Below, piece by piece: positions 32,735 through 41,325 of a stretch of DNA of 53,571 nt (the stretch's first letter is position 1; the number at the start of each line of letters is the position of its first letter). The stretch is from CAZOSF01 sp964582415 (GTDB lineage: Bacteria > Bacteroidota > Bacteroidia > Flavobacteriales > Flavobacteriaceae). A program made the translations under genes and the position numbers. The stretch is from NCBI GenBank assembly GCA_964582415.1, contig CAZOSF010000008.1:1-53571 (forward strand), in the 5' to 3' direction. The notes beneath the pieces were generated by a model. It saw only the letters and a program-made list of their open reading frames with translations, did not search any database and was not told where the DNA came from.

Positions 32735-33235
32735 ATGAATAAACTACTGCTTCCCCTTCTCGCAGTCTTTCTACTTACCTCCTGTGGTTCTTCCCGTAAA
32801 GCTACAGAAAAGGTAATCATACACAACAGCCAAAGTGCCGCTATGGGTGCCTCAAAAGCTTCCAATATAATTACGAATGCCTTGCGCTATGAAGGCACTC
32901 GCTATCGTTATGGCGGAATGGATGAGAAAGGTATGGACTGCTCAGGATTGGTATATACCAGTTTTAAAGAAGAGTCCATTGACCTCCCCAGAATCTCAAG
33001 GGATATGGCCACTCAAGGAATACCTGTTTCGTTGTCGGAAATCATCGAGGGAGATCTTCTCTTTTTTCAGACCAGTAAAAATCGAAAAGTGATTAACCAC
33101 GTCGGTATTGTAGTAGAAATCGATGGAAATGACATTAAGTTTATTCACTCTACAACTTCACGCGGGGTGATTATTTCCTCTATGGAGGAATCCTATTGGC
33201 GCAATTCATTTATTGAAGCCCGACGTATCATCTAA
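32735..33235 (+). CDS. NlpC/P60 (C40) peptidoglycan peptidase lipoprotein
   Basis: A 166-residue lipoprotein (lipobox LLTSC, Cys17) with an NlpC/P60 domain. The catalytic cysteine is in MDCSGLVYTSF (Cys69), the histidine in INHVGIVVE (His122). The domain probably cleaves D-glutamyl-meso-diaminopimelate bonds in the wall. The ATG at 32735 is preferred to a TTG three codons upstream. It resembles E. coli Spr/MepS in size and layout, which opens the mesh for growth, and lies near the LPS and cell-wall genes. Confidence 0.92.
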   Translation: MNKLLLPLLAVFLLTSCGSSRKATEKVIIHNSQSAAMGASKASNIITNALRYEGTRYRYGGMDEKGMDCSGLVYTSFKEESIDLPRISRDMATQGIPVSLSEIIEGDLLFFQTSKNRKVINHVGIVVEIDGNDIKFIHSTTSRGVIISSMEESYWRNSFIEARRII

Positions 33236-33266
33236 TTTTCTATATTCGTTCTTACCCCTCTTACTT

Positions 33267-33292
33267 CTCGGTTATTTTGAAATACCACCGAG
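33267..33292. other. inverted repeat abutting the comEC start codon
   Basis: CTCGGT and ACCGAG flank an inner TATTT/AAATA pairing. The right arm ends at the base before the comEC ATG, so the hairpin would cover the whole ribosome-binding region of the mRNA. Confidence 0.45.
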
Positions 33293-35317
33293 ATGCGATT
33301 TATCAATTTCAGAATTATTGAACTTTCATGTGCTATTGTACTGGGCATTCTAGCTTCAGAGTGGACGATATTGCCGCTATCGATGCTTTTATTGGTACCA
33401 CTATTTTGGGGAATTCTGTTGCTCATTTACTATCGTGACCGCTCTCAATTTCAAACCTCCCTAAGTTTTCCATTGCTCAGTTTTCTTCTTTTTTTTCAAA
33501 TAGGGTATTGGTTGGGAGATTTGCAACAGAGAATTTATGAATCCAAGGTAGCACTTTACAACGTGAGACAAAATGATCCCGATTTGTGGCTTCTCAAAAT
33601 CGAGGAAATTGGAAAATCGGACACCACGTATCATCGTTACCTTGCCCAGATAGTGAAATTCCAAAAAGGAACGAAATTGGGCAGGGTATCGCTCTCCATT
33701 AAAAAGGACAGCTCGCCAACCGAACTCAAAATAAACGACCAACTTCTCGCGATAGGGAGACTTCGAAGGATTGCCATGTCACCTAATCCCTACCAATTTA
33801 ATTTCGCAAAGTACATGGCAAGAAAAGGGGTTTTGCATTCCATGACTCTTGAAAACAACCAAATAAAATACCACACTGAAGGATTGGGTTCCCTTCATAA
33901 ATGGGCTTCTGATTTGCGAAACCGTCTCATAAAAAATCTCAAAAGGGCCCCTATTTCGCAAGAAGTGCACGCCATCACCCAAGCCCTTACCTTAGGCGAC
34001 CGAACCGCCATTGATACCGATTTGTATACTGCTTATTCAAAGGCGGGCGCCGTACATATTTTAGCCGTTTCAGGACTGCACGTGGGGATCATAATGATAT
34101 TGCTCAATCAATTATTTGCTTTTCTGCTGCGATTGCCCAAGGGTCGAATCATTAGGGTTCTTTTGGTGGTGTCTTTATTATGGTCTTACGCCTTTTTAAC
34201 CGGATTCAGCCCCTCGGTCGTTCGCGCTGTAAGCATGTTTTCTTTCTTTTGTTTCGGGAATATAACCGATCGCCCTACCCATGGAATCAACACATTGTTT
34301 CTTTCCTTTTTAATAACAATAATCATTGCACCCCATTGGCTCTATCAAGTAGGTTTTCAATTGAGCTATTTTGCGGTAGCAAGTATTTTACTATTGCAGC
34401 CGCAATTTCAAAGAGTTTGGCATCCGAAACATTGGTTAACACGAAAGGCATGGGAAATACTAACGGTAAGCCTTTCTGCCCAAATTGGAGTAGCTCCTTT
34501 AAGCCTCTTTTACTTCCATCAATTTCCAGGACTGTTTTGGTTTACCAATCTGGTGCTGCTACCCCTCTTACCCTTTATCCTACTCTATGCCTTTGCTTTA
34601 GTATTTCTGGCCAACTGGCAGTTACTACCTTCTTTTCTATATGAAGCATTCGAGCTATTGGTATCAAACATGAATACCTTTATCCGATGGACCGCCCATC
34701 AAGAAAGCTTTCTTTGGAAATCAGGGAACATCACATTGACAACACTACTATTAATTTACCTAATTGTAGTGGCTTTTATAATTTCAAAAAGAACACTTCT
34801 AACAAAAACACTCCTATCGACTCTTTGCCTTTTGATTATCGCGAAGGCGAATACCGTATCCAATAATTTGAAGCCTTCCCAATTAATTTGGTTTCATCTA
34901 AAAGGAGAAAGTTGCCTGGTAATTGAAGAAACCGATAGTTTAAAAATATTCAGTTCGCTTCAATTTCAAGAGGAAAAATACCCGATCAAAAACTATTTAG
35001 GAGGCACCAAAAAACCATTTAAAATCTTGAATACAATGCCCAGCATTTTTCAATTTAACGAAACAACCTATATTGTTATTGACAGTATTGGGAGTTATCC
35101 TAAAACCCAAAATGCGGGGGTAATTATAACTCAGAATCCCCGATTGCATGCCGATCGTATGTTAGAAGAGATACATCCGAGATTTGTTGTAGCCGACGGT
35201 AGTAATTACCAATCAACCCTCCAAAGGTGGGCAAACAGTTGTAAAAAAAGAAAGATTCCTTTTTATCAAACGGCGACAACGGCCTTTGCTCAAAAGGCGA
35301 TTAAAAAGTTCCCTTGA
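33293..35317 (+). CDS. comEC: ComEC/Rec2-family DNA-uptake channel
   Basis: An inner-membrane protein of 674 residues that would carry single-stranded DNA into the cytoplasm during natural transformation. An N-terminal membrane pair and DUF4131-like beta domain (to about 200) is followed by the Competence domain, marked by SKAGAVHILAVSGLHVGII (about 253-271) and VVRAVSMFSFF. The C-terminal 130 residues lack the HxHxDH motif of the metallo-beta-lactamase domain found in longer ComEC proteins. The last 17 bases overlap the 3' end of a convergent thioredoxin-like gene. Confidence 0.9.
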   Translation: MRFINFRIIELSCAIVLGILASEWTILPLSMLLLVPLFWGILLLIYYRDRSQFQTSLSFPLLSFLLFFQIGYWLGDLQQRIYESKVALYNVRQNDPDLWLLKIEEIGKSDTTYHRYLAQIVKFQKGTKLGRVSLSIKKDSSPTELKINDQLLAIGRLRRIAMSPNPYQFNFAKYMARKGVLHSMTLENNQIKYHTEGLGSLHKWASDLRNRLIKNLKRAPISQEVHAITQALTLGDRTAIDTDLYTAYSKAGAVHILAVSGLHVGIIMILLNQLFAFLLRLPKGRIIRVLLVVSLLWSYAFLTGFSPSVVRAVSMFSFFCFGNITDRPTHGINTLFLSFLITIIIAPHWLYQVGFQLSYFAVASILLLQPQFQRVWHPKHWLTRKAWEILTVSLSAQIGVAPLSLFYFHQFPGLFWFTNLVLLPLLPFILLYAFALVFLANWQLLPSFLYEAFELLVSNMNTFIRWTAHQESFLWKSGNITLTTLLLIYLIVVAFIISKRTLLTKTLLSTLCLLIIAKANTVSNNLKPSQLIWFHLKGESCLVIEETDSLKIFSSLQFQEEKYPIKNYLGGTKKPFKILNTMPSIFQFNETTYIVIDSIGSYPKTQNAGVIITQNPRLHADRMLEEIHPRFVVADGSNYQSTLQRWANSCKKRKIPFYQTATTAFAQKAIKKFP

Positions 35318-35846
35318 AATTCTTTTGATATTTCTCCCAAGCCTCCATGGTGGTAAGCGCCTTGTAATCATCATTGGCAATCATCTTCAGATAGATTTCC
35401 AATTCTTGCGGGGTTTTATATCCCGGAAGGGCCTGAATAAGATTTCCATTTTCCTCGAAAAAAACTAAGCTCGGATACCCTTGAAGCCGTAGGGCGTCGG
35501 CAAAAAAATGGGTGGCATTTCGGCCTTTTCTCTCGGGTTGATAGTTGGGATTGGTATAGGTAAAATCCTGATAGGTGATTTCCTCTGTACCTTCAGCATT
35601 GAATTTAACAGGATAGTAATTGGCATTGATAAATTGAATGACATCTTCATTGCTGAAAGTGTTTTTATCCAAAAGCTTACAAGGCCCACACCATTGGGTA
35701 TATACATCCATGATGATTTTTTTCGGTTGCTCCTTTTGGGCGGCCAAGGCCTCATTCATCGTCATCCATTGAATTTCCTCTTGGGACAACCCCGACTGTG
35801 TCACAAAAATGACTAAGAAAAATGCTATGTGTTTTAGTATTCTCAT
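35301..35846 (-). CDS. thioredoxin-family protein (second of a tandem pair)
   Basis: A secreted 181-residue thioredoxin-fold protein. Signal peptide about 1-22, then IQWMTMNEALAAQ and the redox motif WCGPCK (Cys53, Cys56) followed by LLDKNTFSNEDVIQFIN, and a cis-Pro region QGYPSLVFF. It is strongly similar to the neighbour at 35846-36388, sharing the WMTMNEAL and WCGPCK blocks, so the two arose by tandem duplication. A periplasmic disulfide reductase or thiol-exchange role is likely. Its 3' end overlaps comEC by 17 bases on the opposite strand. Confidence 0.88.
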   Translation of the reverse strand: MRILKHIAFFLVIFVTQSGLSQEEIQWMTMNEALAAQKEQPKKIIMDVYTQWCGPCKLLDKNTFSNEDVIQFINANYYPVKFNAEGTEEITYQDFTYTNPNYQPERKGRNATHFFADALRLQGYPSLVFFEENGNLIQALPGYKTPQELEIYLKMIANDDYKALTTMEAWEKYQKNFKGTF

Positions 35847-36388
35847 TATCCCTTAAATTCGGGCTTGAAACTATCCATGTATTGCTGATAGGCTTCTTGA
35901 GTGGTGATAGATTTCCAAAGATCGGTTCCGAAAAGTTTTAGGAAAGGTTCGATCTGTTGCGGTGTTCTGTAGCCCTTCACGTTATTGATCAAATTTCCTG
36001 ACTCATCAATAAATAAAACCGTAGGATAGGCACGCACATTCATGAATCTAGTAAATTGGTGTGGTGAATTTCTCGTATTGGCTTTACCCGGGTCATAACT
36101 CGGATTTCCATAAACCTTCCCTTTATAATTTACGGTTTCATTTCCTTCGGCATTAAATTTTACCGCATAAAAATTATCGTTGATGAATTTGGCCACATCA
36201 GGATTACTAAAGGTATTTCGATCTAGCATTTTACAAGGGCCACACCACTTGGTATACATGTCCACAAAGATCTTTTTAGGTTTGGATTTCTGGGCTTCCA
36301 AGGCTTCATTCATTGTCATCCATTTGATTTCTTGGGCACTGACAACGGAGGCCATTAATATACTAAGCACAAATAAAATCTTCTTCAT
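35846..36388 (-). CDS. thioredoxin-family protein (first of a tandem pair)
   Basis: A 180-residue secreted thioredoxin-fold protein. Signal peptide about 1-19 (MKKILFVLSILMASVVSAQE), WMTMNEALEAQKSKPKKIF, redox motif WCGPCK (Cys49, Cys52) and cis-Pro RAYPTVLF. It shares one base with the start of its paralogue. It differs in an insert VNYKGKVYGNPSYDPGKAN near 80-98. A terminator lies between this gene and the POT gene upstream, so the pair is its own transcription unit. Confidence 0.88.
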   Translation of the reverse strand: MKKILFVLSILMASVVSAQEIKWMTMNEALEAQKSKPKKIFVDMYTKWCGPCKMLDRNTFSNPDVAKFINDNFYAVKFNAEGNETVNYKGKVYGNPSYDPGKANTRNSPHQFTRFMNVRAYPTVLFIDESGNLINNVKGYRTPQQIEPFLKLFGTDLWKSITTQEAYQQYMDSFKPEFKG

Positions 36389-36417
36389 TCTTTTGGGTGT
36401 TTGGACGGGTAATATAG

Positions 36418-36447
36418 CAAAAAACGTTCCACAATGGGAACGTTTTT
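36418..36447 (-). terminator. intrinsic terminator after the last POT gene
   Basis: AAAAACGTTCC and GGAACGTTTTT around a 6-base loop, an 11-bp perfect stem flanked by A and T runs. It lies 18 bases beyond the stop at 36466 and before the thioredoxin pair. Confidence 0.88.
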
Positions 36448-36465
36448 CGGTTATTTATATTGTTT

Positions 36466-38229
36466 TTAACGTACGCCGTGCATCAATTTCTTGATCCGTT
36501 TATTGAGCGACAAAATTAACAGTGCTGCAGCAAATGGAATGATGGTAAAAATCAGAAAGAACCCCGATAAACTGTATTCCTTGGCAATTGCATCGGAATA
36601 TTCGGCCAATACTCCCGCGAGTTTATTTGCCAATCCTGTGAAAATATACCATATCCCAAACATAAAGCCCATCATTCTGAGAGGTACCAGTTTGCTTACG
36701 TAGGACAATCCCACTGGAGATATGGATAATTCCCCCATGGTGTGGAACAAATAGGCCAATATAAGCCAAATCATACTCACAGAAGCTGTTTTAGCACCGG
36801 CAGGAATTGTGGATGACCCAATTACCAACATTAAGAATCCTATAGCCAGCAAGGTCAGTCCGCCAAAGAATTTTTGTGGACCGGAGAAATTGGTTCGTTC
36901 CCAGAATTTTGAATATAAGGGCGCAAGGGATACAATAAATAAAGGGTTCAGAATTTGGAACCATGTTACATCTACTTCAATATTGTCACCCATCACCTTA
37001 TCATACACCCTATAAACCACCAGAGACCAAATAATTAAAAAACTAATGGAGGTGAATAAAATCGTTAGGGTGTATTTTTTATAAATAGCCCTCCCCAATT
37101 TAAAGATTACCCAGGTAAGCACTAGCATGGGAACCAATGACACCAGTGTATCTATAATCTTGTAAATTACAGCAGAAGTTTCGGAAAGGGTTCTTGCCGT
37201 ATAGTCCCGGGCAAAAACCGTCATGGTAGAACCTGCCTGTTCAAAACTTGCCCAAAAGAAAATCACAAAAAACGCAAAAAGGAAAAAAGCTTTAAGTCGG
37301 CTTCTCTCCACTTCTTCAAAACGCTTTAATCTTGACACCCCCAATACAAGAAAAATAACAATTGAAATCAAAAACAGTGCAAAACCCGTAGAAATATTAT
37401 ATCCCATGAAGGTTTCCGGCAAGAAATGATAACCTCTACTCACTACCGCAACAATCCCTTCGATAATCCAGGTTGCGGCCAAAGCGACACCCACAACCGC
37501 AAGAGATCGGTCGCTTGATGTAAAGGGAATTACCCTATTGGCTTCTTCGGGGGAAAGCTCTGTTTTCTTGGGACTAGGCGTAGAAGCCTCCTTCCCAAAT
37601 ACATCGCGGGCAAAATAGAATTGAAGCAATCCAAACAACATAAATATACCCGCTAGGCCAAAGCCCCAACTCCAATTAAATCGTTCGGCAATCCAACCCA
37701 CTAGAAGTGTTCCAATAAAAGCCCCCGCATTTACACCCATGTAGAAAATGGTATAAGCCCCATCCTTTTTTTCACTTTGTGGCGGATACATCTTACCAAC
37801 AATGGAAGACATATTTGGCTTGAACAATCCTGTTCCTATCACAATAAGCAATAGTCCAACATAAAACATAAAGGAAAGATCAAATCCAATGCTGAGATCG
37901 GCTATCGCCATGGAAGCATGCCCAAGGGTAATCGTAGTTGCTCCAACGATGACCGTTTTAACATGTCCCCATTTATGATCGGCAATCCAACCCCCCACCA
38001 TAGGGAGAAAATACACCAGCATCACATACCAACCAAACAAGGCATACGCCTCTTTCCGTTCCCATCCCCATCCGCCTTCGGACACCTTTGTAATCAAGAA
38101 TAGGATAAGGATGGCTCGCATTCCATAGTAGCTGAAACGTTCCCACATTTCGGTGAAAAACTGCACAAAAAGGCCTACGGGATGGCCTAATACCTGGGTT
38201 TTTGAAAAATCATCTGTTGATTGGGTCAT
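36466..38229 (-). CDS. POT-family proton-coupled peptide transporter
   Basis: An MFS peptide transporter of 587 residues that would import di/tripeptides with protons. The family's first-helix signature is EMWERFSYYGMRAILILF, and GVNAGAFIGTLLVG with the PTR2 second signature FYMGVN follows. At 587 residues and about 14 helices it is longer than the other two POT proteins, through extra helices in the middle. It ends in NKRIKKLMHGVR, nearly the same ending as the third POT (PIKKLMHGVE), so the two are close relatives. 15 bases after the neighbouring POT. Confidence 0.92.
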   Translation of the reverse strand: MTQSTDDFSKTQVLGHPVGLFVQFFTEMWERFSYYGMRAILILFLITKVSEGGWGWERKEAYALFGWYVMLVYFLPMVGGWIADHKWGHVKTVIVGATTITLGHASMAIADLSIGFDLSFMFYVGLLLIVIGTGLFKPNMSSIVGKMYPPQSEKKDGAYTIFYMGVNAGAFIGTLLVGWIAERFNWSWGFGLAGIFMLFGLLQFYFARDVFGKEASTPSPKKTELSPEEANRVIPFTSSDRSLAVVGVALAATWIIEGIVAVVSRGYHFLPETFMGYNISTGFALFLISIVIFLVLGVSRLKRFEEVERSRLKAFFLFAFFVIFFWASFEQAGSTMTVFARDYTARTLSETSAVIYKIIDTLVSLVPMLVLTWVIFKLGRAIYKKYTLTILFTSISFLIIWSLVVYRVYDKVMGDNIEVDVTWFQILNPLFIVSLAPLYSKFWERTNFSGPQKFFGGLTLLAIGFLMLVIGSSTIPAGAKTASVSMIWLILAYLFHTMGELSISPVGLSYVSKLVPLRMMGFMFGIWYIFTGLANKLAGVLAEYSDAIAKEYSLSGFFLIFTIIPFAAALLILSLNKRIKKLMHGVR

Positions 38230-38244
38230 GCTCTTGCCTTTTTA

Positions 38245-39720
38245 TTAAATTTCTTTGGCTTCCTTCGGTCTGATCACCAACCTATCATAAACATATAAGG
38301 CTATAATGGTCACAATTCCTATACCTACAATAACATACCATATCTTGTTGGGATTATACGTATCCCAAATCATCTGAGTCATTTGACTCTGGGTCATCTC
38401 AAGCTTTTCACTTGCCATTTCAAAATATTGGTTTTTCGAAAAACCGGCGTTTACTTCAGGCATGTCAATACCCCTATTTTGCATTTCCGACTGAAGCAAG
38501 GTTAGTTTATCGGACCAAGCTTGGTATAAGTTCCCGGAAACAAAAGTGGTTAGTAAATTTCCAGCGAATACGGGTAAGAAATAGGCTCCTTGATACAAAG
38601 CTTCTTTACCTTTTGGAGAAATAATGGCAATAAACGATGAGAAAGTTGGATTAGTTGCCATTTCCCCAATGGCGAAGATTACGATACCCAAAATGGTAAA
38701 TAATCCGTTGTTGGTGTAGAAGGTTATTCCGATACCAATCGCAGCAATTATAAATCCTCGTATCATCGCAGTAACATGCCGCATCTTTAGGACGAAGAAG
38801 GATACCAATGCTTGCAAAACAACGATAGAACCAGCATCGATATTAATCAACCATTCTGGATTTACAGAATCTCCTCCACCACTCATGGTTTTGGCAAGCC
38901 ATGGCCAGAAAGTTGCTATTTTATCATGGAGTAATTTGGTGTCCACCCAATCCTCGATAAACGTGGGCAGTGTATAAAATAACTGATTGAACATAGTCCA
39001 AAAGCCTACCATAATTACTAGCAAAACCGTCAGTCTAACATCCATGACGGCTTCCACAATTTTTTTAAAGGCGTTCACTACTGCAGCTCCGAAAGTTTCT
39101 TCTGTTTTCTCCCTGTAAGGTTCTTTAAAAACAAAGAGAACGATAAGCAAGTTGATAGTAATAACGACGGCAGCCTGAATAAAGATCAATTTCCACCCAT
39201 AGGTGGTTCTTAAATAGGAAGACATGGCTGGCCCAATAAATCCACCCACATTTACCATCATATAGAATATGCCGAATCCTAATGTAGAATTGGACTTATC
39301 GGTTGATTTCGTGACGATTGCTGAAGCAACTGGTTTGAACATGGCAGCTCCCAATGCAACCAAGAGAAAGATTCCGTAAAATGACCAAAACGTACTGAAA
39401 GTACCCATGAAGTAATAGCCAACGATTAAGATAACATAGGCAATTATTAAGGAAAGTTTATAGCCAATTTTATCAGCGATAACGCCCGTTACAATGGGTA
39501 ATAGATAAAGGATAGCAGTAATTGGCCCCATAATATATCCCTTCTCGGTATGACTGAAGCCCAATCCTCCTTCATCTATTGAACCTGTGAGATATAGTGC
39601 TAGAACGGAGAACATCCCATACCAGGCCCATCGTTCAAAAAGTTCCATCCCACTCGCAACCCAATAGGTGGGTTTAAAGGACCCTAAAAGCTGAAAAAAT
39701 GACTTGTTTTCGTTATTCAT
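38245..39720 (-). CDS. POT-family peptide transporter, divergent member
   Basis: A 491-residue MFS/POT protein. The first helix carries ELFERWAWYGMFSVLALYL, a variant of the ExxERFxYYG signature in which F is replaced by W. It retains FYMMVNVGGFIGPAMS. A long extracytoplasmic segment lies near 260-300 and another near 390-450. The ATG at 39720 gives the expected short N-terminus; an in-frame ATG 11 codons upstream lies inside the terminator hairpin. The sequence differs enough from its neighbours to expect another substrate preference. Confidence 0.9.
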   Translation of the reverse strand: MNNENKSFFQLLGSFKPTYWVASGMELFERWAWYGMFSVLALYLTGSIDEGGLGFSHTEKGYIMGPITAILYLLPIVTGVIADKIGYKLSLIIAYVILIVGYYFMGTFSTFWSFYGIFLLVALGAAMFKPVASAIVTKSTDKSNSTLGFGIFYMMVNVGGFIGPAMSSYLRTTYGWKLIFIQAAVVITINLLIVLFVFKEPYREKTEETFGAAVVNAFKKIVEAVMDVRLTVLLVIMVGFWTMFNQLFYTLPTFIEDWVDTKLLHDKIATFWPWLAKTMSGGGDSVNPEWLINIDAGSIVVLQALVSFFVLKMRHVTAMIRGFIIAAIGIGITFYTNNGLFTILGIVIFAIGEMATNPTFSSFIAIISPKGKEALYQGAYFLPVFAGNLLTTFVSGNLYQAWSDKLTLLQSEMQNRGIDMPEVNAGFSKNQYFEMASEKLEMTQSQMTQMIWDTYNPNKIWYVIVGIGIVTIIALYVYDRLVIRPKEAKEI

Positions 39721-39734
39721 GATATGTGGTTTTA

Positions 39735-39770
39735 AAAAATAGGCCCAAGTCAATGACTTGAGCCTATTTT
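39735..39770 (-). terminator. intrinsic terminator inside the POT cluster
   Basis: A long imperfect stem: AAAATAGGCTCAAGTCA on the minus strand pairs with TGACTTGGGCCTATTTT, one mismatch, followed by a T run. It separates the DPP IV-POT pair (39832-43569) from the two downstream POT genes, so these may need their own promoter or read-through. Confidence 0.82.
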
Positions 39771-39831
39771 GATATACTTATTTGTGAATCATTTTATGCA
39801 AATCGATTTCCGTTTTATGAATAGATCACCC

Positions 39832-41319
39832 TTATTCTACTCCATGCATTAGTTTCTTTATTGGCTTGTTGAGCAGAGCGATCACAATAGCGATACCAAT
39901 CAAAACGAAACCAATATTTGAAAATACGGTGGTGTACTTTTCGAGTCCTTCCGCGGAAGAAAGAGGATCTCCACCCCCGTGTCCGCCGGTTAACGTGGCG
40001 ATTTTACCGCCCACATAATTGGCGATAGCAAAGCTTAGGAACCATGCCCCCATAGCTGTACCCGCAATATTTTTGGGAGATAGTTTGGTCACCATAGACA
40101 ATCCGATAGGAGAAAGGAATAATTCACCCGTAGTATGCAAAAGGTATAGGAACAATAAGGTGAGCAATGGAACCTGGTACGATTCATTCACGAACTGAAG
40201 TCCAATTTGAGTCACTAAGAATCCTAGTGCCAACTGGAAAATTCCCAAGGCGAACTTCATAGGAATGCTCGGATTTTTTCCTTTAGCAGCCAGTTTTACC
40301 CACATTACGGAGAAAATGGAACCAAAAACAATAATGAAGAATGGATTAAAGAATTGTGTCATGGATGCTGGCATTTCCCATCCAAAGATCATCCTGTCTA
40401 CATTCCTATCTGCAAAAAGGGTCAATGAAGTCCCGGCCTGCTCGAAACAAGCCCAAAAGGCCACATTGATAATCATAAAAACAATCAGGGCTATCATCCT
40501 ATCCCTCCATACCTGTACATTTTGGAGGACATCTGCCTGTTTCCCAGCCTTGATAAGAACTATTGCGATAAAAATGAATAGACCGAGTAGAATATAATCC
40601 ATCCAGCTATTCTGAAGGATGAGGAAATAAACTACAGGAATCAAAAACAAGGAGAGGATACCCACTAAATGAGCTTTGTTCAAAGGTCCAAATACTTTTT
40701 GTTTTCCTTCTTCTGAAATACCCAATCCAGGTGCAGCCGCATAATTCTTACGTCCAAACCAGAATATTAATAGTCCGAGTAGCATACCAAAACCAGCCAA
40801 ACCAAATCCATATTCGAATCCGTAGGTTTCACCAATGTAAGCCACTATGGTGGTAGCCATTAGAGCGCCGACATTAATTCCGATGTAAAAAATAGTAAAT
40901 CCGGAATCTCTTCGTGGATCTCCGTCTTCATATAGTTTCCCAACAATAGTGGAGATGTTAGCTTTGAAGTATCCATTTCCAACAATTAATGCACCCATCC
41001 CAATCAATAGGAACTGTTCTGTTCCTCCAAGGATTAAGAATTCACCGATGGCCATTAAAATAGCACCAAGCAAGACGGCATTTCGGTAACCCAGGTATTT
41101 ATCTGCCATTTTACCTCCAAGAATCGGAGCGGCATAGACAAGTCCAGTGTAGGCACCATAGATCAGCGCCGCATCTGCATCCCCTTTCATCAGAGATTTC
41201 ACCAAATACAATGTTAGTAGTACACGCATTCCGTAATAACAGAATCGCTCCCACATCTCTGAGAAGAACAGGGTCATCAATCCTTGTGGATGTCCCTTTT
41301 TAATTTTGATATCAGTCAT
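39832..41319 (-). CDS. POT-family proton-coupled peptide transporter next to DPP IV
   Basis: A 495-residue POT transporter with the first signature EMWERFCYYGMRVLLTLYL and the second FYIGINVGALMATTIVAYIG; about 12-14 helices. It starts 6 bases after the DPP IV stop, so the two are one transcript: DPP IV releases X-Pro/X-Ala dipeptides in the periplasm and this protein takes them up. A terminator follows 60 bases after its stop. Confidence 0.93.
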   Translation of the reverse strand: MTDIKIKKGHPQGLMTLFFSEMWERFCYYGMRVLLTLYLVKSLMKGDADAALIYGAYTGLVYAAPILGGKMADKYLGYRNAVLLGAILMAIGEFLILGGTEQFLLIGMGALIVGNGYFKANISTIVGKLYEDGDPRRDSGFTIFYIGINVGALMATTIVAYIGETYGFEYGFGLAGFGMLLGLLIFWFGRKNYAAAPGLGISEEGKQKVFGPLNKAHLVGILSLFLIPVVYFLILQNSWMDYILLGLFIFIAIVLIKAGKQADVLQNVQVWRDRMIALIVFMIINVAFWACFEQAGTSLTLFADRNVDRMIFGWEMPASMTQFFNPFFIIVFGSIFSVMWVKLAAKGKNPSIPMKFALGIFQLALGFLVTQIGLQFVNESYQVPLLTLLFLYLLHTTGELFLSPIGLSMVTKLSPKNIAGTAMGAWFLSFAIANYVGGKIATLTGGHGGGDPLSSAEGLEKYTTVFSNIGFVLIGIAIVIALLNKPIKKLMHGVE

Positions 41320-41325
41320 AACTCG

